Assembly (NCBI GenBank): GCA_023436305.1
Contig: JAEZJQ010000139.1
Coordinates: forward strand, 1-20,701
Source of the DNA: Bacillota bacterium
GTDB lineage: Bacteria > Bacillota > UBA4882 > UBA8346
Length of the DNA stretch: 20,701 nt
Direction: 5' to 3'
Made by a program: the position numbers and the translations under genes
Notes under the pieces: model-generated
What the model was told of the DNA's origin: nothing
The model's input: the letters and a program-made list of their open reading frames with translations, nothing else
The model's database searches: none
Shown: positions 1-8,052 of the stretch, one piece after another
How the letters are laid out: each line of letters opens with the position of its first letter
Numbering within the stretch: the stretch's first letter is position 1

Positions 1-178
1 ATGAAATGAACCTATTTCATGTTAATAATATTGTGGTTATGAAACAACTGTTTCAAGAATTCGAAACGGCTTAGTAAAATTCCTTATTGGAAACCTGTCG
101 AACGTATATTTCCCTGATGGTGCAGGTGGAGGTATTAAATCCTTATTAATAGGTAGTTTAAAATAGGAGGTGTGGGGG

Positions 179-310
179 GTGAACCCCCATCTGAAAGGTA
201 TTATTAGTAGTGATAAAAGGATTCGAACCTGTGCATCTATAGCCGTAATTTCACGTTTAAAAAAACAATCCCCCCAATCCGAAAGGGTTTTAGGGGGGCA
301 TTTCCGATAA
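179..310 (+). CDS. possible 43-aa small protein, unrecognised
   Basis: A short frame starts with GTG at 179 and stops with TAA at 308-310. An AGGAGG at 165-170 lies exactly 8 bases upstream of the GTG, which is the main reason to list it. The peptide is basic (many K and R) and has no membrane segment or motif I recognise. The second half of the frame overlaps a GC-rich hairpin (270-298), so conserved sequence here may reflect RNA structure and not protein. A second open stretch just upstream in another frame ends at a TAG at 163-165, next to this ribosome binding site, so the two could also be remnants of a decayed gene. Confidence 0.25.
   Translation: MNPHLKGIISSDKRIRTCASIAVISRLKKQSPQSERVLGGHFR
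258..298 (-). terminator. Rho-independent-type hairpin reading leftward
   Basis: Six C (270-275) pair with six G (293-298). Inside them a 5-bp stem is closed by a GAAA tetraloop (281-284). Read on the - strand, the hairpin is followed by ATT, G and a run of T (258-269), the layout of an intrinsic terminator. No - strand gene that it would serve is visible to its right: the nearest upstream gene, HU, is on the other strand. It may therefore end an untranslated or read-through transcript. Confidence 0.45.
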
Positions 311-494
311 AGATTACTCTTTAAACCTGTTCTTGGGGTGAATCTCAAAAAAAACCGTAAAAATATATAAAAAAACTATTAAGTGTTTCCGATGATCTAC
401 CGAATATGAATTTAGCGGGGGTTATTAATTATAAAATCATGACTTTCATGAATTACCCCAACATAAAAACAGCTATTACAAGGAGGAGTTTATT

Positions 495-773
495 TTGACC
501 AAGACTGAACTTATCGACAAAGTGGCAGACAAGACTAAACTGACCAAGAAAGCATCCGGACAAGCGGTGGATGCCATCGTAGCAGCTATCAGCAGTTCTT
601 TAGCCAAAGGGCAGAAAGTACAACTGGTTGGCTTTGGTAGTTTTGAAGTGAAAAAACGCGAAGCCCGCAAAGGCCGTAACCCGCAAACCGGATCTGAGAT
701 TAAGATCCCTGCCCGGAAAGTACCGGTTTTCAGAGCTGGTAAAGCTTTGAAAGATGCAGTCGCCAAGAAGTAA
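495..773 (+). CDS. hup: DNA-binding protein HU
   Basis: A 92-aa HU/IHF-family nucleoid protein. It binds and bends DNA non-specifically as a dimer. The N-terminal helices (about residues 1-40) are followed by the beta-arm region, with the family motif GFGSFEVKKREARKGRNPQTG at about residues 46-66 and the IPARKVPVFRAGKALK segment near the C terminus. Length matches bacterial HU (about 90 aa). The start is TTG at 495, with an AGGAGGAG ribosome binding site at 481-488 at normal spacing. It is monocistronic, followed at once by a strong terminator. Identification is secure; which HU paralogue it is cannot be told. Confidence 0.97.
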   Translation: MTKTELIDKVADKTKLTKKASGQAVDAIVAAISSSLAKGQKVQLVGFGSFEVKKREARKGRNPQTGSEIKIPARKVPVFRAGKALKDAVAKK

Positions 774-800
774 TTAATAAAAACAAAACGGCTTTATTAA

Positions 801-839
801 AAAATCACCTGCTGAAATTCAGTAAGGGTGATTTTTTTT
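801..839 (+). terminator. terminator of HU gene, probably bidirectional
   Basis: AAATCACC (about 802-809) pairs with GGTGATTT (827-834), with an inner CTGAA/TTCAG arm, followed by a run of T (832-839). On the opposite strand the left arm is preceded by a run of A, so it can also end the leftward gene at 848-1222. Confidence 0.85.
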
Positions 840-847
840 CTTTGTAT

Positions 848-1222
848 TTATTGTTCAATTTCAAGTAACGGTTCAATTAGCCACTCCTTGGCTTCCTCCT
901 CGGTATGAAAAGATTTCATTTTTGACCTCGTGTCCCGGTTATACCCCAGTAGTAAAACTGCTTTTAAAGGGTCAATCCCAACAATCGCCGCTTTTTTAAT
1001 CCGGGATTCGCCCTGGGGCTTGCCTAAAATCTTGGCCCGATCCATAAAGACCCTGGGAATCATCACATCTTCCACATTATTCAATAGCAAAATTTTACCG
1101 GGGAGGACGGTAATCGTCCGGTAAGCTTTCTCCAAATTATCAAGGAGTTCGGCTTCTTTCATACCCCGGTAATCGATATACAAGATATTTTGGCCTTTGT
1201 ACGCAATCCATTCCACGCTCAT
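848..1222 (-). CDS. SpoIIAA-like (STAS-type) small protein
   Basis: A 124-aa soluble protein that starts with an EWIAYKGQNILYIDYRG segment (about residues 4-20). It is followed by alternating helices and strands, including a KILLLNN strand and a KKAAIVGIDPLKAVLL segment. This pattern fits the SpoIIAA-like/STAS fold family, whose members are stand-alone regulatory or ligand-binding domains; the true role is unknown. No sigma or anti-sigma gene is next to it. The ATG at 1222 has AGAGGAG about 7 bases upstream on the - strand. It shares the HU terminator in the convergent direction. Family assignment is from overall pattern only. Confidence 0.6.
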   Translation of the reverse strand: MSVEWIAYKGQNILYIDYRGMKEAELLDNLEKAYRTITVLPGKILLLNNVEDVMIPRVFMDRAKILGKPQGESRIKKAAIVGIDPLKAVLLLGYNRDTRSKMKSFHTEEEAKEWLIEPLLEIEQ

Positions 1223-1384
1223 GTAAACGCTCCTCTCATCTTCGATTATATAAAGTTAACCTCTTGAAAAGGACTTTTTCATTGCGCGATTAAAGAGTTT
1301 TAACATGAGCAGGATCATCGATGGTAGCTATCTTCTTAGTTATCGGAAAAATAATGTTTTTGTTTAACCATAAAAAGTAAATTG

Positions 1385-2896
1385 TTATGAATTCACATAA
1401 TCTTCATCTTTTTTCAGAATTACATCATGGGCGCCGCCTTCCCGGATTCCGATGGCTGATACCAGTGAAATCTTCGCCTTTTGTTGCAATTCCGCAATAG
1501 AAATAGCACCACAGTTGCACATTGTCGATTTGATCTTGCTGATGGTGTTATCCAGATTATCCTTTAAACTGCCGGCATATGGCACATAACTGTCAACGCC
1601 CTCTTCAAAGGAGAGTTTATTGGCTTCGCCGCCCAGATCGTAACGTTGCCAGTTCCGGGCCCGATTGGAACCTTCGGCCCAGTACTCCTTAACATAATTC
1701 ATGCCCATTCGCAATTTTCGGGAAGGGCTTTCATCAAACCGGGCAAAATAGCGGCCCATCATCACAAAATCCGCCCCCATGGCCAAGGCCAGCACGATAT
1801 GATAATCATGGACGATTCCACCGTCGGAACAGATGGGAATATAAGTTCCGGTTTCCTTAAAGTATTCATCCCGGGCCGCGGCGGTTTCGATGACTGCTGT
1901 GGCTTGCCCTCGGCCGATTCCCTTTTGCTCCCGGGTAATGCAAATGGAACCACCGCCGATTCCCACTTTGATAAAGTCAGCCCCGACATCCGCCAGATAT
2001 CTGAAGCCATCCCGGTCAACCACATTGCCGCCTCCAACTTTCACGGCACCTTGATAGGTTTCTTTGATCCATTGGATGGTCTCGCCTTGCCATTCGGTGA
2101 ATCCATCGGAAGAATCAACGCATACAATATCAACCCCGGCTTCCACCAAAGCCGGTACCCGTTCTTTATAATCCCGGGAATTGATTCCGGCGCCCACGAT
2201 TAACCGCTTATTTTGGTCCGATAATTCAAGGGGGTTTTCCTTGTGAGCGTTGTAATCCTTCCGGAATACCAAATACACCAAATTTTGCCGGTCATCAATA
2301 ATCGGCAGGCAGTTCAGTTTGTGTTCCCAGATCATATCATTGGCTTCAGAAAGGGTTAGGCCTTCCTTGGCGTAAACCAGAGAACTGAACGGGGTCATAA
2401 ATTCCTTGATTTTAGTTTCCGGCTGGGACTTCGTTAACCGGTAATCCCGGCTGGTCACGATACCCATTAGTTTGCCGGTGGGAGTACCATCGGCGGTAAT
2501 GGCGATGGTGGCATGTCCGGTCCGGCGGGTAAGCGCTAAGACATCTTTCAGAGTGTCTTCCGGTTTTAAATTGGAATCGCTGACCACAAAACCGGCTTTA
2601 TGGTTTTTTACCTTGCGGACCATTTCCACCTGGTCTTCAATGGATTGGGACCCGAAAACAAAAGAAATACCACCGCACTTGGCAAGCGCAATCGCCATAT
2701 TATGGTCGGAAACGGATTGCATAACAGCGGAGGCAAAGGGTAGATTCAGAACCAGCGCTGGTTTCTCTCCGCGTTGAAACCGGGTAATGGGGGTTTTAAG
2801 ATTGACATTGTCGGGGATGCAATCTTTGGTGGTAAGGCCCGGAATTAGCAAGTATTCACTAAAGGTCCGGCTTGGTTCGTTGTAATAATAAGCCAT
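1385..2896 (-). CDS. guaB: IMP dehydrogenase
   Basis: A 503-aa enzyme that oxidises IMP to XMP with NAD, the committed step of GMP synthesis. The TIM-barrel catalytic domain is interrupted at about residues 100-225 by a regulatory insert with CBS-type segments (the GIVTSRDYR and NCLPIIDD strands). The catalytic loop GGGSICITRE carries the nucleophile Cys319, and the mobile flap NWQRYDLGG carries Arg418-Tyr419, the catalytic pair of the family. The SICITREQKGIGRGQ variant of the loop is, from memory, typical of a subgroup common in anaerobes. The ATG at 2896 has GGAGGGG just upstream. It is transcribed alone from a consensus promoter at 2929-2957. All key residues are present. Confidence 0.96.
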   Translation of the reverse strand: MAYYYNEPSRTFSEYLLIPGLTTKDCIPDNVNLKTPITRFQRGEKPALVLNLPFASAVMQSVSDHNMAIALAKCGGISFVFGSQSIEDQVEMVRKVKNHKAGFVVSDSNLKPEDTLKDVLALTRRTGHATIAITADGTPTGKLMGIVTSRDYRLTKSQPETKIKEFMTPFSSLVYAKEGLTLSEANDMIWEHKLNCLPIIDDRQNLVYLVFRKDYNAHKENPLELSDQNKRLIVGAGINSRDYKERVPALVEAGVDIVCVDSSDGFTEWQGETIQWIKETYQGAVKVGGGNVVDRDGFRYLADVGADFIKVGIGGGSICITREQKGIGRGQATAVIETAAARDEYFKETGTYIPICSDGGIVHDYHIVLALAMGADFVMMGRYFARFDESPSRKLRMGMNYVKEYWAEGSNRARNWQRYDLGGEANKLSFEEGVDSYVPYAGSLKDNLDNTISKIKSTMCNCGAISIAELQQKAKISLVSAIGIREGGAHDVILKKDEDYVNS

Positions 2897-2928
2897 TTTC
2901 CCCTCCGATTATATTTAAATTTTTTAAA

Positions 2929-2957
2929 ATTATACTACCGGTGATTCATCTTGTCAA
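2929..2957 (-). promoter_or_regulatory. sigma-A-type promoter of guaB
   Basis: On the - strand TTGACA (2957-2952) and TATAAT (2934-2929) both match the consensus perfectly and are separated by exactly 17 bases. The -10 element lies about 32 bases upstream of the guaB ATG. It is the best promoter in the window and implies strong expression unless repressed. Confidence 0.9.
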
Positions 2958-3284
2958 CGGAATTTTTCCATGTTTCAATGGATTGCATAGCACGGACGTT
3001 GCATTTATCCAATGGTTCCACGGATCATATACATCTTGATTGACCGTGAATCCATGCAAATTAATATGAATAAATTTAATAAGTACTTGTATATTATTTC
3101 AGTAATTGGTTGTTTTTAGTGATTCACCAAAGAATTACGATAAACAAAAAGGTTTTCTAAAACATTTGCCGAATTATCCGTCTAATTTTAGTCCATGAAA
3201 CTAGATTCATTTTTTCTGAGTTGTGATGCCAATCTGTTTATGTTAGTGATGAGGTTGCGGTATTTCTATAATGAGGTTGATATA
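2958..3284. other. intergenic stretch between guaB and the deacetylase
   Basis: Divergent intergenic region. Apart from the guaB promoter at its left edge I see no gene, riboswitch or convincing repeat. An in-frame ATG at 3195 could extend the deacetylase by 30 residues. That extension has no ribosome binding site and would place polar sequence before the membrane anchor, so I treat it as non-coding. Confidence 0.5.
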
Positions 3285-4013
3285 ATGAAACGTTTGGGTT
3301 TGGTCCGGATTATTTTTGAAGTTGTATTGATTATCATCATCATTATTATGGCCATGTGGAATTTCACCAAACCTGCGGTTCCCAAGCGATCCTGGTATGA
3401 AAACGTGGTCCACCGGGTGCCGACCACTGAAAAAGTCGTGGCTTTGACATATGATGACGGTCCTCATCCGGTATTTACGCCTCAGATTCTTGATATTCTT
3501 GATAAATACCATGTAAAAGCGACTTTTTTCATGATTGGGAGCCAGATGGAACGTTATCCGGAAGTGGTCGAGGAAGTCCTGAAACGGGGCCATATTATCA
3601 CCAATCATACCTATACTCATCCCCGCAATATCGAGGCGGATACAGCACCGCAGATCATCCGGGAACTGGAACTTTGTGAACAGGTTATCGAACGAATGAC
3701 CGGCCGGCGGGCTTACTTGTTTCGCCCTCCCCGGGGCTCGGTTGACAGCACCGTATTTGCCATCGCCCAAGAAGAGGGTTATCAAACCATTCTGTGGACC
3801 GTATGTGCTGATCATCATGACACCCCCACACCGGAGTTAATGGCGGAACGGGTTGTCAAGCTCATCAAACCCGGGGGAATCATCCTTGCCCATGATGGGA
3901 CGTTTCCATCCCGCTGGAAGGATGTGCAGGCCACTTCATTAATCATTGAATCCTTAATGAAACAGGGATATCAATTTTTAACTTTGCCGGAGTTGTTAGC
4001 CAAAGGCCAATAG
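3285..4013 (+). CDS. membrane-anchored polysaccharide deacetylase (NodB family)
   Basis: A 242-aa carbohydrate esterase family 4 protein, which removes N-acetyl groups from peptidoglycan or another surface polysaccharide. One hydrophobic segment (about residues 4-26, with a run of six isoleucines) should anchor it with the catalytic domain outside the cell. The NodB motifs are intact: TYDDGP with Asp57-Asp58, HTYTH with metal ligands His108 and His112, RPPRG, and the C-terminal ILAHDG histidine motif. I chose ATG 3285 over ATG 3195 because GAGG at 3273-3276 is well placed and it starts the anchor properly. The substrate cannot be read from the sequence. Confidence 0.9.
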   Translation: MKRLGLVRIIFEVVLIIIIIIMAMWNFTKPAVPKRSWYENVVHRVPTTEKVVALTYDDGPHPVFTPQILDILDKYHVKATFFMIGSQMERYPEVVEEVLKRGHIITNHTYTHPRNIEADTAPQIIRELELCEQVIERMTGRRAYLFRPPRGSVDSTVFAIAQEEGYQTILWTVCADHHDTPTPELMAERVVKLIKPGGIILAHDGTFPSRWKDVQATSLIIESLMKQGYQFLTLPELLAKGQ

Positions 4014-4158
4014 GATTTACAGGATTCGTGGGTGGGTACGTCTACGTAACACGTGGGGAGTCTATGATTAAATTCTGCTTAACTTTGGAATTATATTTGA
4101 CAAAATCATTGGCGGTTTCGTTAGTATATAATAAATTACAAAAAATGAGGTGTTTATC

Positions 4159-4641
4159 ATGGATGTCTTTGAATATGCAATGCAAATGGAACAAGATGGC
4201 GAGAAGTTTTACCGTAATTTGGCCGCAAATAGCGATAACCCCGGTTTTAAAAGTATTTTTACCATGCTGGCAGAGGACGAGGTCAAACACTGCCGTATTT
4301 TCGAACAGATGAAAACCGGGGCGCCGGCTATGATTGAGACCCAGATTTTAACCAAAACCAAAAACATTTTCCGGGAAATAATCGAAGACGGTAAAGTTTT
4401 GGAAGCGGGTTGCTCCCAGTTGGAGCTATACCAGGAAGCCCGCGCCATTGAAAAAAAGAGCCAGGACTTTTACCGGGAAAAAGCAGCCGAAGTGGCTGAA
4501 CCCGAGCATCGGGAGCTGTTTCTGAAAATTGCCGCCGAGGAGGAGCGCCACTACTTTTTGCTATACAATATCATTGAATTGGTATTACGGCCTCAAACTT
4601 GGGTTGAGAACGGGGAGTTTGTTCATTTGGATGAATATTAA
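4159..4641 (+). CDS. rubrerythrin-like ferritin-family protein
   Basis: A 160-aa four-helix diiron protein of the rubrerythrin/ferritin-like group, which reduces peroxide in anaerobes. The carboxylate/histidine ligands are visible: Glu15, Glu41-x-x-His44, Glu98 and Glu128-x-x-His131. There is no C-terminal rubredoxin domain, so it would need an external electron donor. The protein ends with a TWVENGEF-type tail seen in this subgroup. ATG 4159 is preferred to GTG 4150 because GAGGTG (4147-4152) then serves as ribosome binding site. It lies upstream of a nitroreductase and a hemerythrin-like gene, a plausible redox and oxygen-stress group. Confidence 0.88.
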   Translation: MDVFEYAMQMEQDGEKFYRNLAANSDNPGFKSIFTMLAEDEVKHCRIFEQMKTGAPAMIETQILTKTKNIFREIIEDGKVLEAGCSQLELYQEARAIEKKSQDFYREKAAEVAEPEHRELFLKIAAEEERHYFLLYNIIELVLRPQTWVENGEFVHLDEY

Positions 4642-4782
4642 AGAGTCAAAAGTTATATGTCAAAAGTCCGAAGTTAAAATGACTATCCGGTCAGCTTGTG
4701 TGATATTCGATTATCGTTTGGATCAGGTTTGTTGTAAGACTTTCGATTTTAAGCCATAGACTGAAATAGCGGGGTGAGTATT

Positions 4783-5322
4783 ATGTCTTTTTTGGAACTG
4801 GCGAAGAAGAGGTGTTCGGTGCGGAAATACCGGGATCTGCCGGTGGAAGATGAGAAATTACGGCAAGTGTTGGAGGCGGGGCGGATTGCGCCTTCGGCGG
4901 TGAACATTCAGCCTTGGTATTTGATTGTGGCCCGCGAGGAAGCAGTGCGCCGGCAAGTGGCGACATCTTACCGTAGGGACTGGATTTTGCAGGCACCGGT
5001 GATTATCGTGGTTTGTGGGGATCATAGCCGGGCTTGGCGGCGTTTTGACGGAAAAGACCACTGTGACATCGATACGGCGATTGCCATCGACCATATGACC
5101 CTGGCAGCGGTGGAACTGGGGCTTGGGACTTGCTGGGTTTGCGCTTTTAACCCCCAGATCATCCGGGATATCTTTAAACTTCCCGGGCATATTGAACCTG
5201 TGGCTCTTTTACCGCTCGGTTATCCCGCCGATGTGGAGGATGATGTTAACCGGCATGACTCCAAACGGAAGCCCCTGGAGGAGATCGTATTTTGGGATGG
5301 ATTTGAGGAAAGACAACCATGA
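4783..5322 (+). CDS. nitroreductase-family flavoprotein
   Basis: A 179-aa FMN-dependent NAD(P)H oxidoreductase of the nitroreductase family. The N-terminal RCSVRKYRD motif that contacts the FMN phosphate is at about residues 11-19, APSAVNIQPW follows at about 36-45, and a late PLGYPA segment is present; the length suits the short subfamily. The natural substrate is unknown. ATG 4783 is preferred to GTG 4774 because GGGGTGA (4771-4777) is then a ribosome binding site at good distance. The gene is 141 bases after the rubrerythrin-like gene and 42 bases before the hemerythrin-like gene. Confidence 0.9.
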   Translation: MSFLELAKKRCSVRKYRDLPVEDEKLRQVLEAGRIAPSAVNIQPWYLIVAREEAVRRQVATSYRRDWILQAPVIIVVCGDHSRAWRRFDGKDHCDIDTAIAIDHMTLAAVELGLGTCWVCAFNPQIIRDIFKLPGHIEPVALLPLGYPADVEDDVNRHDSKRKPLEEIVFWDGFEERQP

Positions 5323-5364
5323 ATGGGGATGAAATCATAAAGATCTGATAAAGGAGTATGTTTC

Positions 5365-5775
5365 ATGAAAAGTACCACTGAAAATTTTATCCGGCAACAT
5401 AATGAAATTCTTGAACTGGCGGGAGAAATCTCCTCCTTGCTAAAGGCTGATCTTTCGCTTGAGGATGCGGCCGAAATCAGAAATATGCTGTCAACTTTGG
5501 CGGGCAAAGTCTCTATCCATCTGGCAATGGAGGATAACGGGCTTTATCCCCGGTTAAAGGAAAGCAATGACCCGGTGACTCTAAAAACCACCATGGAGTT
5601 TATCCGGGAAATGGGAGATATCATGGATAAATTTAAAACATATAATGATCGTTGGCCGATTCCCCATTCGATTCATGAAGCGCCGGAAAAATTTATCACA
5701 GAGACGAAACTGATCTTTGCGGCGTTACAAAACCGGATTGAAAGGGAAAATAGTATTTTATATCCATTAATTTAA
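5365..5775 (+). CDS. hemerythrin-like metal-binding protein
   Basis: A 136-aa all-helical protein of the hemerythrin HHE family, with possible roles in oxygen or nitric oxide sensing or handling. Metal-ligand candidates are His12 (RQHNE), His52 and Glu56 (HLAMEDNGLYP), and an ERENSILYPL repeat at the C terminus in which the usual last-helix histidine is not evident. The metal site may therefore be atypical. AAGGAG at 5351-5356 supports ATG 5365. It lies in the same small cluster as the rubrerythrin-like and nitroreductase genes. Confidence 0.8.
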   Translation: MKSTTENFIRQHNEILELAGEISSLLKADLSLEDAAEIRNMLSTLAGKVSIHLAMEDNGLYPRLKESNDPVTLKTTMEFIREMGDIMDKFKTYNDRWPIPHSIHEAPEKFITETKLIFAALQNRIERENSILYPLI

Positions 5776-5855
5776 CCGGTCCATAAATAAAAATAACTTA
5801 TCACCGGCAGCCAACGGCGCAAAAAAAGACCAGCGGCGCAGAAAAGGACAGGTGC

Positions 5856-6539
5856 ATGATAATTAAAGAAAATATCAAAGGCATTATCTTCGATATGGAT
5901 GGTTTAATGGTGGATACAGAGAAGTTATATCTGGCGGCCTTACATGAAATCGCCGCCGGTTATAATATTAAGGTAATACCGGAGATGGCAATCATTAAAA
6001 TGATGGGGCGTTCACCCCTTGAGTCCATGAGGATATTCAAGGAAGAATTTTTGCTGGCGGCAACAGTGGAAGAGCTGCTCAACCAAAGAGAGACGCTGAT
6101 GGAGCAAAAACTGCGAAGCGGAGTAACACCCATGAAAGGCCTTTTTGAAATAATTGATCGGTTTTACGGCCGGTTACAATTGGCGGTAGCCACAAGTTCC
6201 AACCGGTGCTTTCTGGATATCGTGGTCGATTCCTTGGGGATCAGGAATAAATTTGCGGTTTTGCAAGCCTCGGATGGAATCGGCCGCGGAAAGCCGGACC
6301 CGGAGATTTTCATGAAAACCGTCACCCGGCTTCACTTGAAACCGGAGGATTGTATCGTCCTGGAAGACTCGGTCAACGGTGTTCGGTCCGGTTTCAACGC
6401 TGGTTGTTATGTCATTGCGGTACCTCAAGCGAATACCCGAAATCAAGATTTCAGTCCGGCAAAATACATCGCCGGAGATCTGATTGAAGCCCAAGCGCAT
6501 ATTTTAGCATTAATCGGGGAGGAACGGATTATCCATTAA
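5856..6539 (+). CDS. HAD-superfamily hydrolase, beta-phosphoglucomutase-like
   Basis: A 227-aa haloacid dehalogenase superfamily enzyme of subfamily IA. Motif I is DMDG (nucleophile Asp13, acid/base Asp15), motif II is ATSS, motif III is GKPDP and motif IV is LEDSVNG. A helical cap domain lies between motifs I and II (about residues 20-90). Members are phosphatases or phosphomutases on small sugar phosphates; the substrate is not determined. AGGACAGG precedes the ATG. The gene sits just upstream of the cobalamin riboswitch but is separate from it. Confidence 0.88.
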   Translation: MIIKENIKGIIFDMDGLMVDTEKLYLAALHEIAAGYNIKVIPEMAIIKMMGRSPLESMRIFKEEFLLAATVEELLNQRETLMEQKLRSGVTPMKGLFEIIDRFYGRLQLAVATSSNRCFLDIVVDSLGIRNKFAVLQASDGIGRGKPDPEIFMKTVTRLHLKPEDCIVLEDSVNGVRSGFNAGCYVIAVPQANTRNQDFSPAKYIAGDLIEAQAHILALIGEERIIH

Positions 6540-6625
6540 AGATTTTTAAATAGCGCCAAAGAAAATGTTTCTCATGTATTTCCATGAAAATTATTATATA
6601 ATAATTTTAAGCGCGCACGCGTGAG

Positions 6626-6802
6626 GCTATAAGTGCCCGAAAAGGGAGAATAGGGAATTGGGTTAAATCCCAAGCGGTCCCGCCACTGTAAGGGGAGTAC
6701 TTTAAAAACGCCTGAGTTGTAAAAGCAAAGGCGTTAAACCACTGGACCCGTCCGGGAAGGAATAAAGTACGAGGAACCTAAGCCAGGAGACCTGCTTATA
6801 GC
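6626..6802 (+). promoter_or_regulatory. cobalamin riboswitch aptamer
   Basis: A complete B12-sensing leader. GCTATAAG (6626-6633) pairs with CTTATAGC (6795-6802) as the closing P1 stem. The conserved core includes AAGGGAGAATAGGGAA, GGTCCCGCCACTGTAAGGGG (GCCACTGTA at 6682-6690) and the B12 box AGCCAGGAGACCTGC (6781-6795). It is followed by an expression platform with a terminator and sits upstream of cobT, a late cobalamin assembly gene. Binding of cobalamin should switch cobT off. Confidence 0.95.
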
Positions 6803-6838
6803 AACTACACCACCTGCGAAGAAGGGTGGGTGTGGGGT

Positions 6839-6890
6839 ATGGATGATGGTAAAATCCATGGCCTTTATCGGGCTATGGATTTTTTTATTT
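6839..6890 (+). terminator. riboswitch expression platform: terminator and antiterminator
   Basis: The terminator stem pairs AAAATCCATGGCC (6851-6863) with GGCTATGGATTTT (6871-6883), with one G-T wobble and a long T tract after it. ATGGAT at 6839-6844 can instead pair with ATCCAT at 6854-6859, which would break the terminator. The two structures exclude each other, the expected design of a transcription-termination riboswitch. Confidence 0.82.
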
Positions 6891-6958
6891 TTCTACCCGT
6901 CGTTTCGGTTCACTATCAATATTTGCAATAAAATATCAAATTTTGGGGGAATAATTTG

Positions 6959-8014
6959 ATGAGATTATTCGAAAAGACCGTGGACAGTATCAGCGATGTA
7001 AATGAGCAAATGATGAAAGAAATCCGGGCGCATCAAAATCGTTTAACCAAACCACCGGGAAGCCTGGGTGTATTGGAGGAGCTATCGGTACAAATCGGAG
7101 GGATTACCGGCCAAAAATTTCCCGAGGTCACGACAAAAGCAGTGGTGGTAATGGCCGGAGATCATGGGGTAACCGAAGAAAATGTCAGTGCGTTTCCCAG
7201 GGAAGTTACTCCGCAAATGGTTTTAAATTTTGCGCATGGAGGCGCGGCGATTAATGTTCTCGCCCGCCATAGTGGAGCTCAGGTATTTGTGGTTGATGTT
7301 GGAGTTGCTACCCCCATTGAAAATGAGAAAGTTCTTTCCCGGAAAATAAAACCGGGAACCGCCAATATGGCGAAAGGACCGGCCATGAGTAGGGAGGAAG
7401 CCATTCAAGCACTGGAAGTTGGAATTTCAATCGCCGCGGATTTATCAGCCGAAAATTATCAACTGCTGGCAACCGGAGAGATGGGTATTGGGAATACCAC
7501 CGCCGCGAGCGCAATCATGGCGGCTTTTTTGAATATATCCGCGCATGAAGTCACCGGACGGGGTACCGGACTTGATCCGCAAACCGTTATCCATAAAGTG
7601 CAAGTCATTGAGCGGGCGATTGCGATAAATAAGCCCAATCCCCAAGATCCAATCGATGTATTGGCTAAAGTCGGCGGCTTGGAAATCGGCGCCATCGCCG
7701 GATTAATTCTGGGAGCGGCGGCTCACCGGATACCCGTGGTTATTGATGGATTTATCAGCACCAGCGCTGCTTTGATTGCCGGTAAAATCTCTCCGAAATC
7801 CTTGCAATACATGATAGCTTCCCATTGCTCAGCTGAATTGGCGCACCGCAAACTCTTAGAACATTTAAAATTAAAGCCGGTTCTGGAACTGGAGATGAGG
7901 CTAGGGGAAGGAACAGGCGCGGTATTAGCGTTTCATATAATTGAGGCTTCATTAAAAATCCTCAAAGAAATGGCGACTTTTGAATCAGCCGGTGTATCGC
8001 AATCAACGTTATAG
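6959..8014 (+). CDS. cobT: nicotinate-nucleotide:dimethylbenzimidazole phosphoribosyltransferase
   Basis: A 351-aa enzyme that makes alpha-ribazole phosphate, the lower-ligand nucleotide of cobalamin, from nicotinate mononucleotide and a benzimidazole base. Family signatures in order are KPPGSLG, AGDHGV, GEMGIGNTTAASA, GRGTGLD and RLGEGTGA. The last contains Glu317, the catalytic base at the same number as in the well-studied Salmonella enzyme. The start is ATG 6959 with GGGGGA at 6945-6950. It stands alone behind the cobalamin riboswitch, and no other B12 gene is next to it. This suggests salvage or lower-ligand exchange encoded away from the main pathway genes. Confidence 0.96.
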   Translation: MRLFEKTVDSISDVNEQMMKEIRAHQNRLTKPPGSLGVLEELSVQIGGITGQKFPEVTTKAVVVMAGDHGVTEENVSAFPREVTPQMVLNFAHGGAAINVLARHSGAQVFVVDVGVATPIENEKVLSRKIKPGTANMAKGPAMSREEAIQALEVGISIAADLSAENYQLLATGEMGIGNTTAASAIMAAFLNISAHEVTGRGTGLDPQTVIHKVQVIERAIAINKPNPQDPIDVLAKVGGLEIGAIAGLILGAAAHRIPVVIDGFISTSAALIAGKISPKSLQYMIASHCSAELAHRKLLEHLKLKPVLELEMRLGEGTGAVLAFHIIEASLKILKEMATFESAGVSQSTL

Positions 8015-8052
8015 ATAAAGTATATTCTATGAGATTGCTTTGCTAAATAAAA

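Larger units (their letters stand above)
1..494. other. stretch upstream of HU with no confident gene
   Basis: No recognisable protein-coding gene is present. It holds the possible small ORF at 179-310, the leftward terminator-like hairpin at 258-298, a small G5/C5 hairpin (about 174-188) and a two-part imperfect hairpin (about 418-459). In the last, the outer arms read GGGGTTATT and AATTACCCC and the inner arms are two TCATGA copies, ending about 20 bases before the HU ribosome binding site. A TATAAA at 430-435 could be a -10 element for HU, but no good -35 lies at the right distance. Confidence 0.5.

Noticed and set aside
219..235. GGTTCGAATCC-like tRNA T-arm sequence on the - strand
   Set aside because: No acceptor stem, D-arm or anticodon arm can be folded around it and no CCA follows. 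It is probably chance.
37..348. 103-codon open frame on the - strand in the left intergenic region
   Set aside because: It has no ribosome binding site and no recognisable motif, and it runs through the terminator-like hairpin. It is likely a chance open frame.
1646..2203. 185-codon open frame opposite guaB
   Set aside because: It is antisense to well-conserved guaB codons and its composition mirrors them. It is a shadow frame.
4097..4132. Perfect TTGACA and TATAAT upstream of the rubrerythrin-like gene
   Set aside because: The spacing is 24 bases, too long for a normal sigma-A promoter. A promoter may be nearby but this pair is not convincing.
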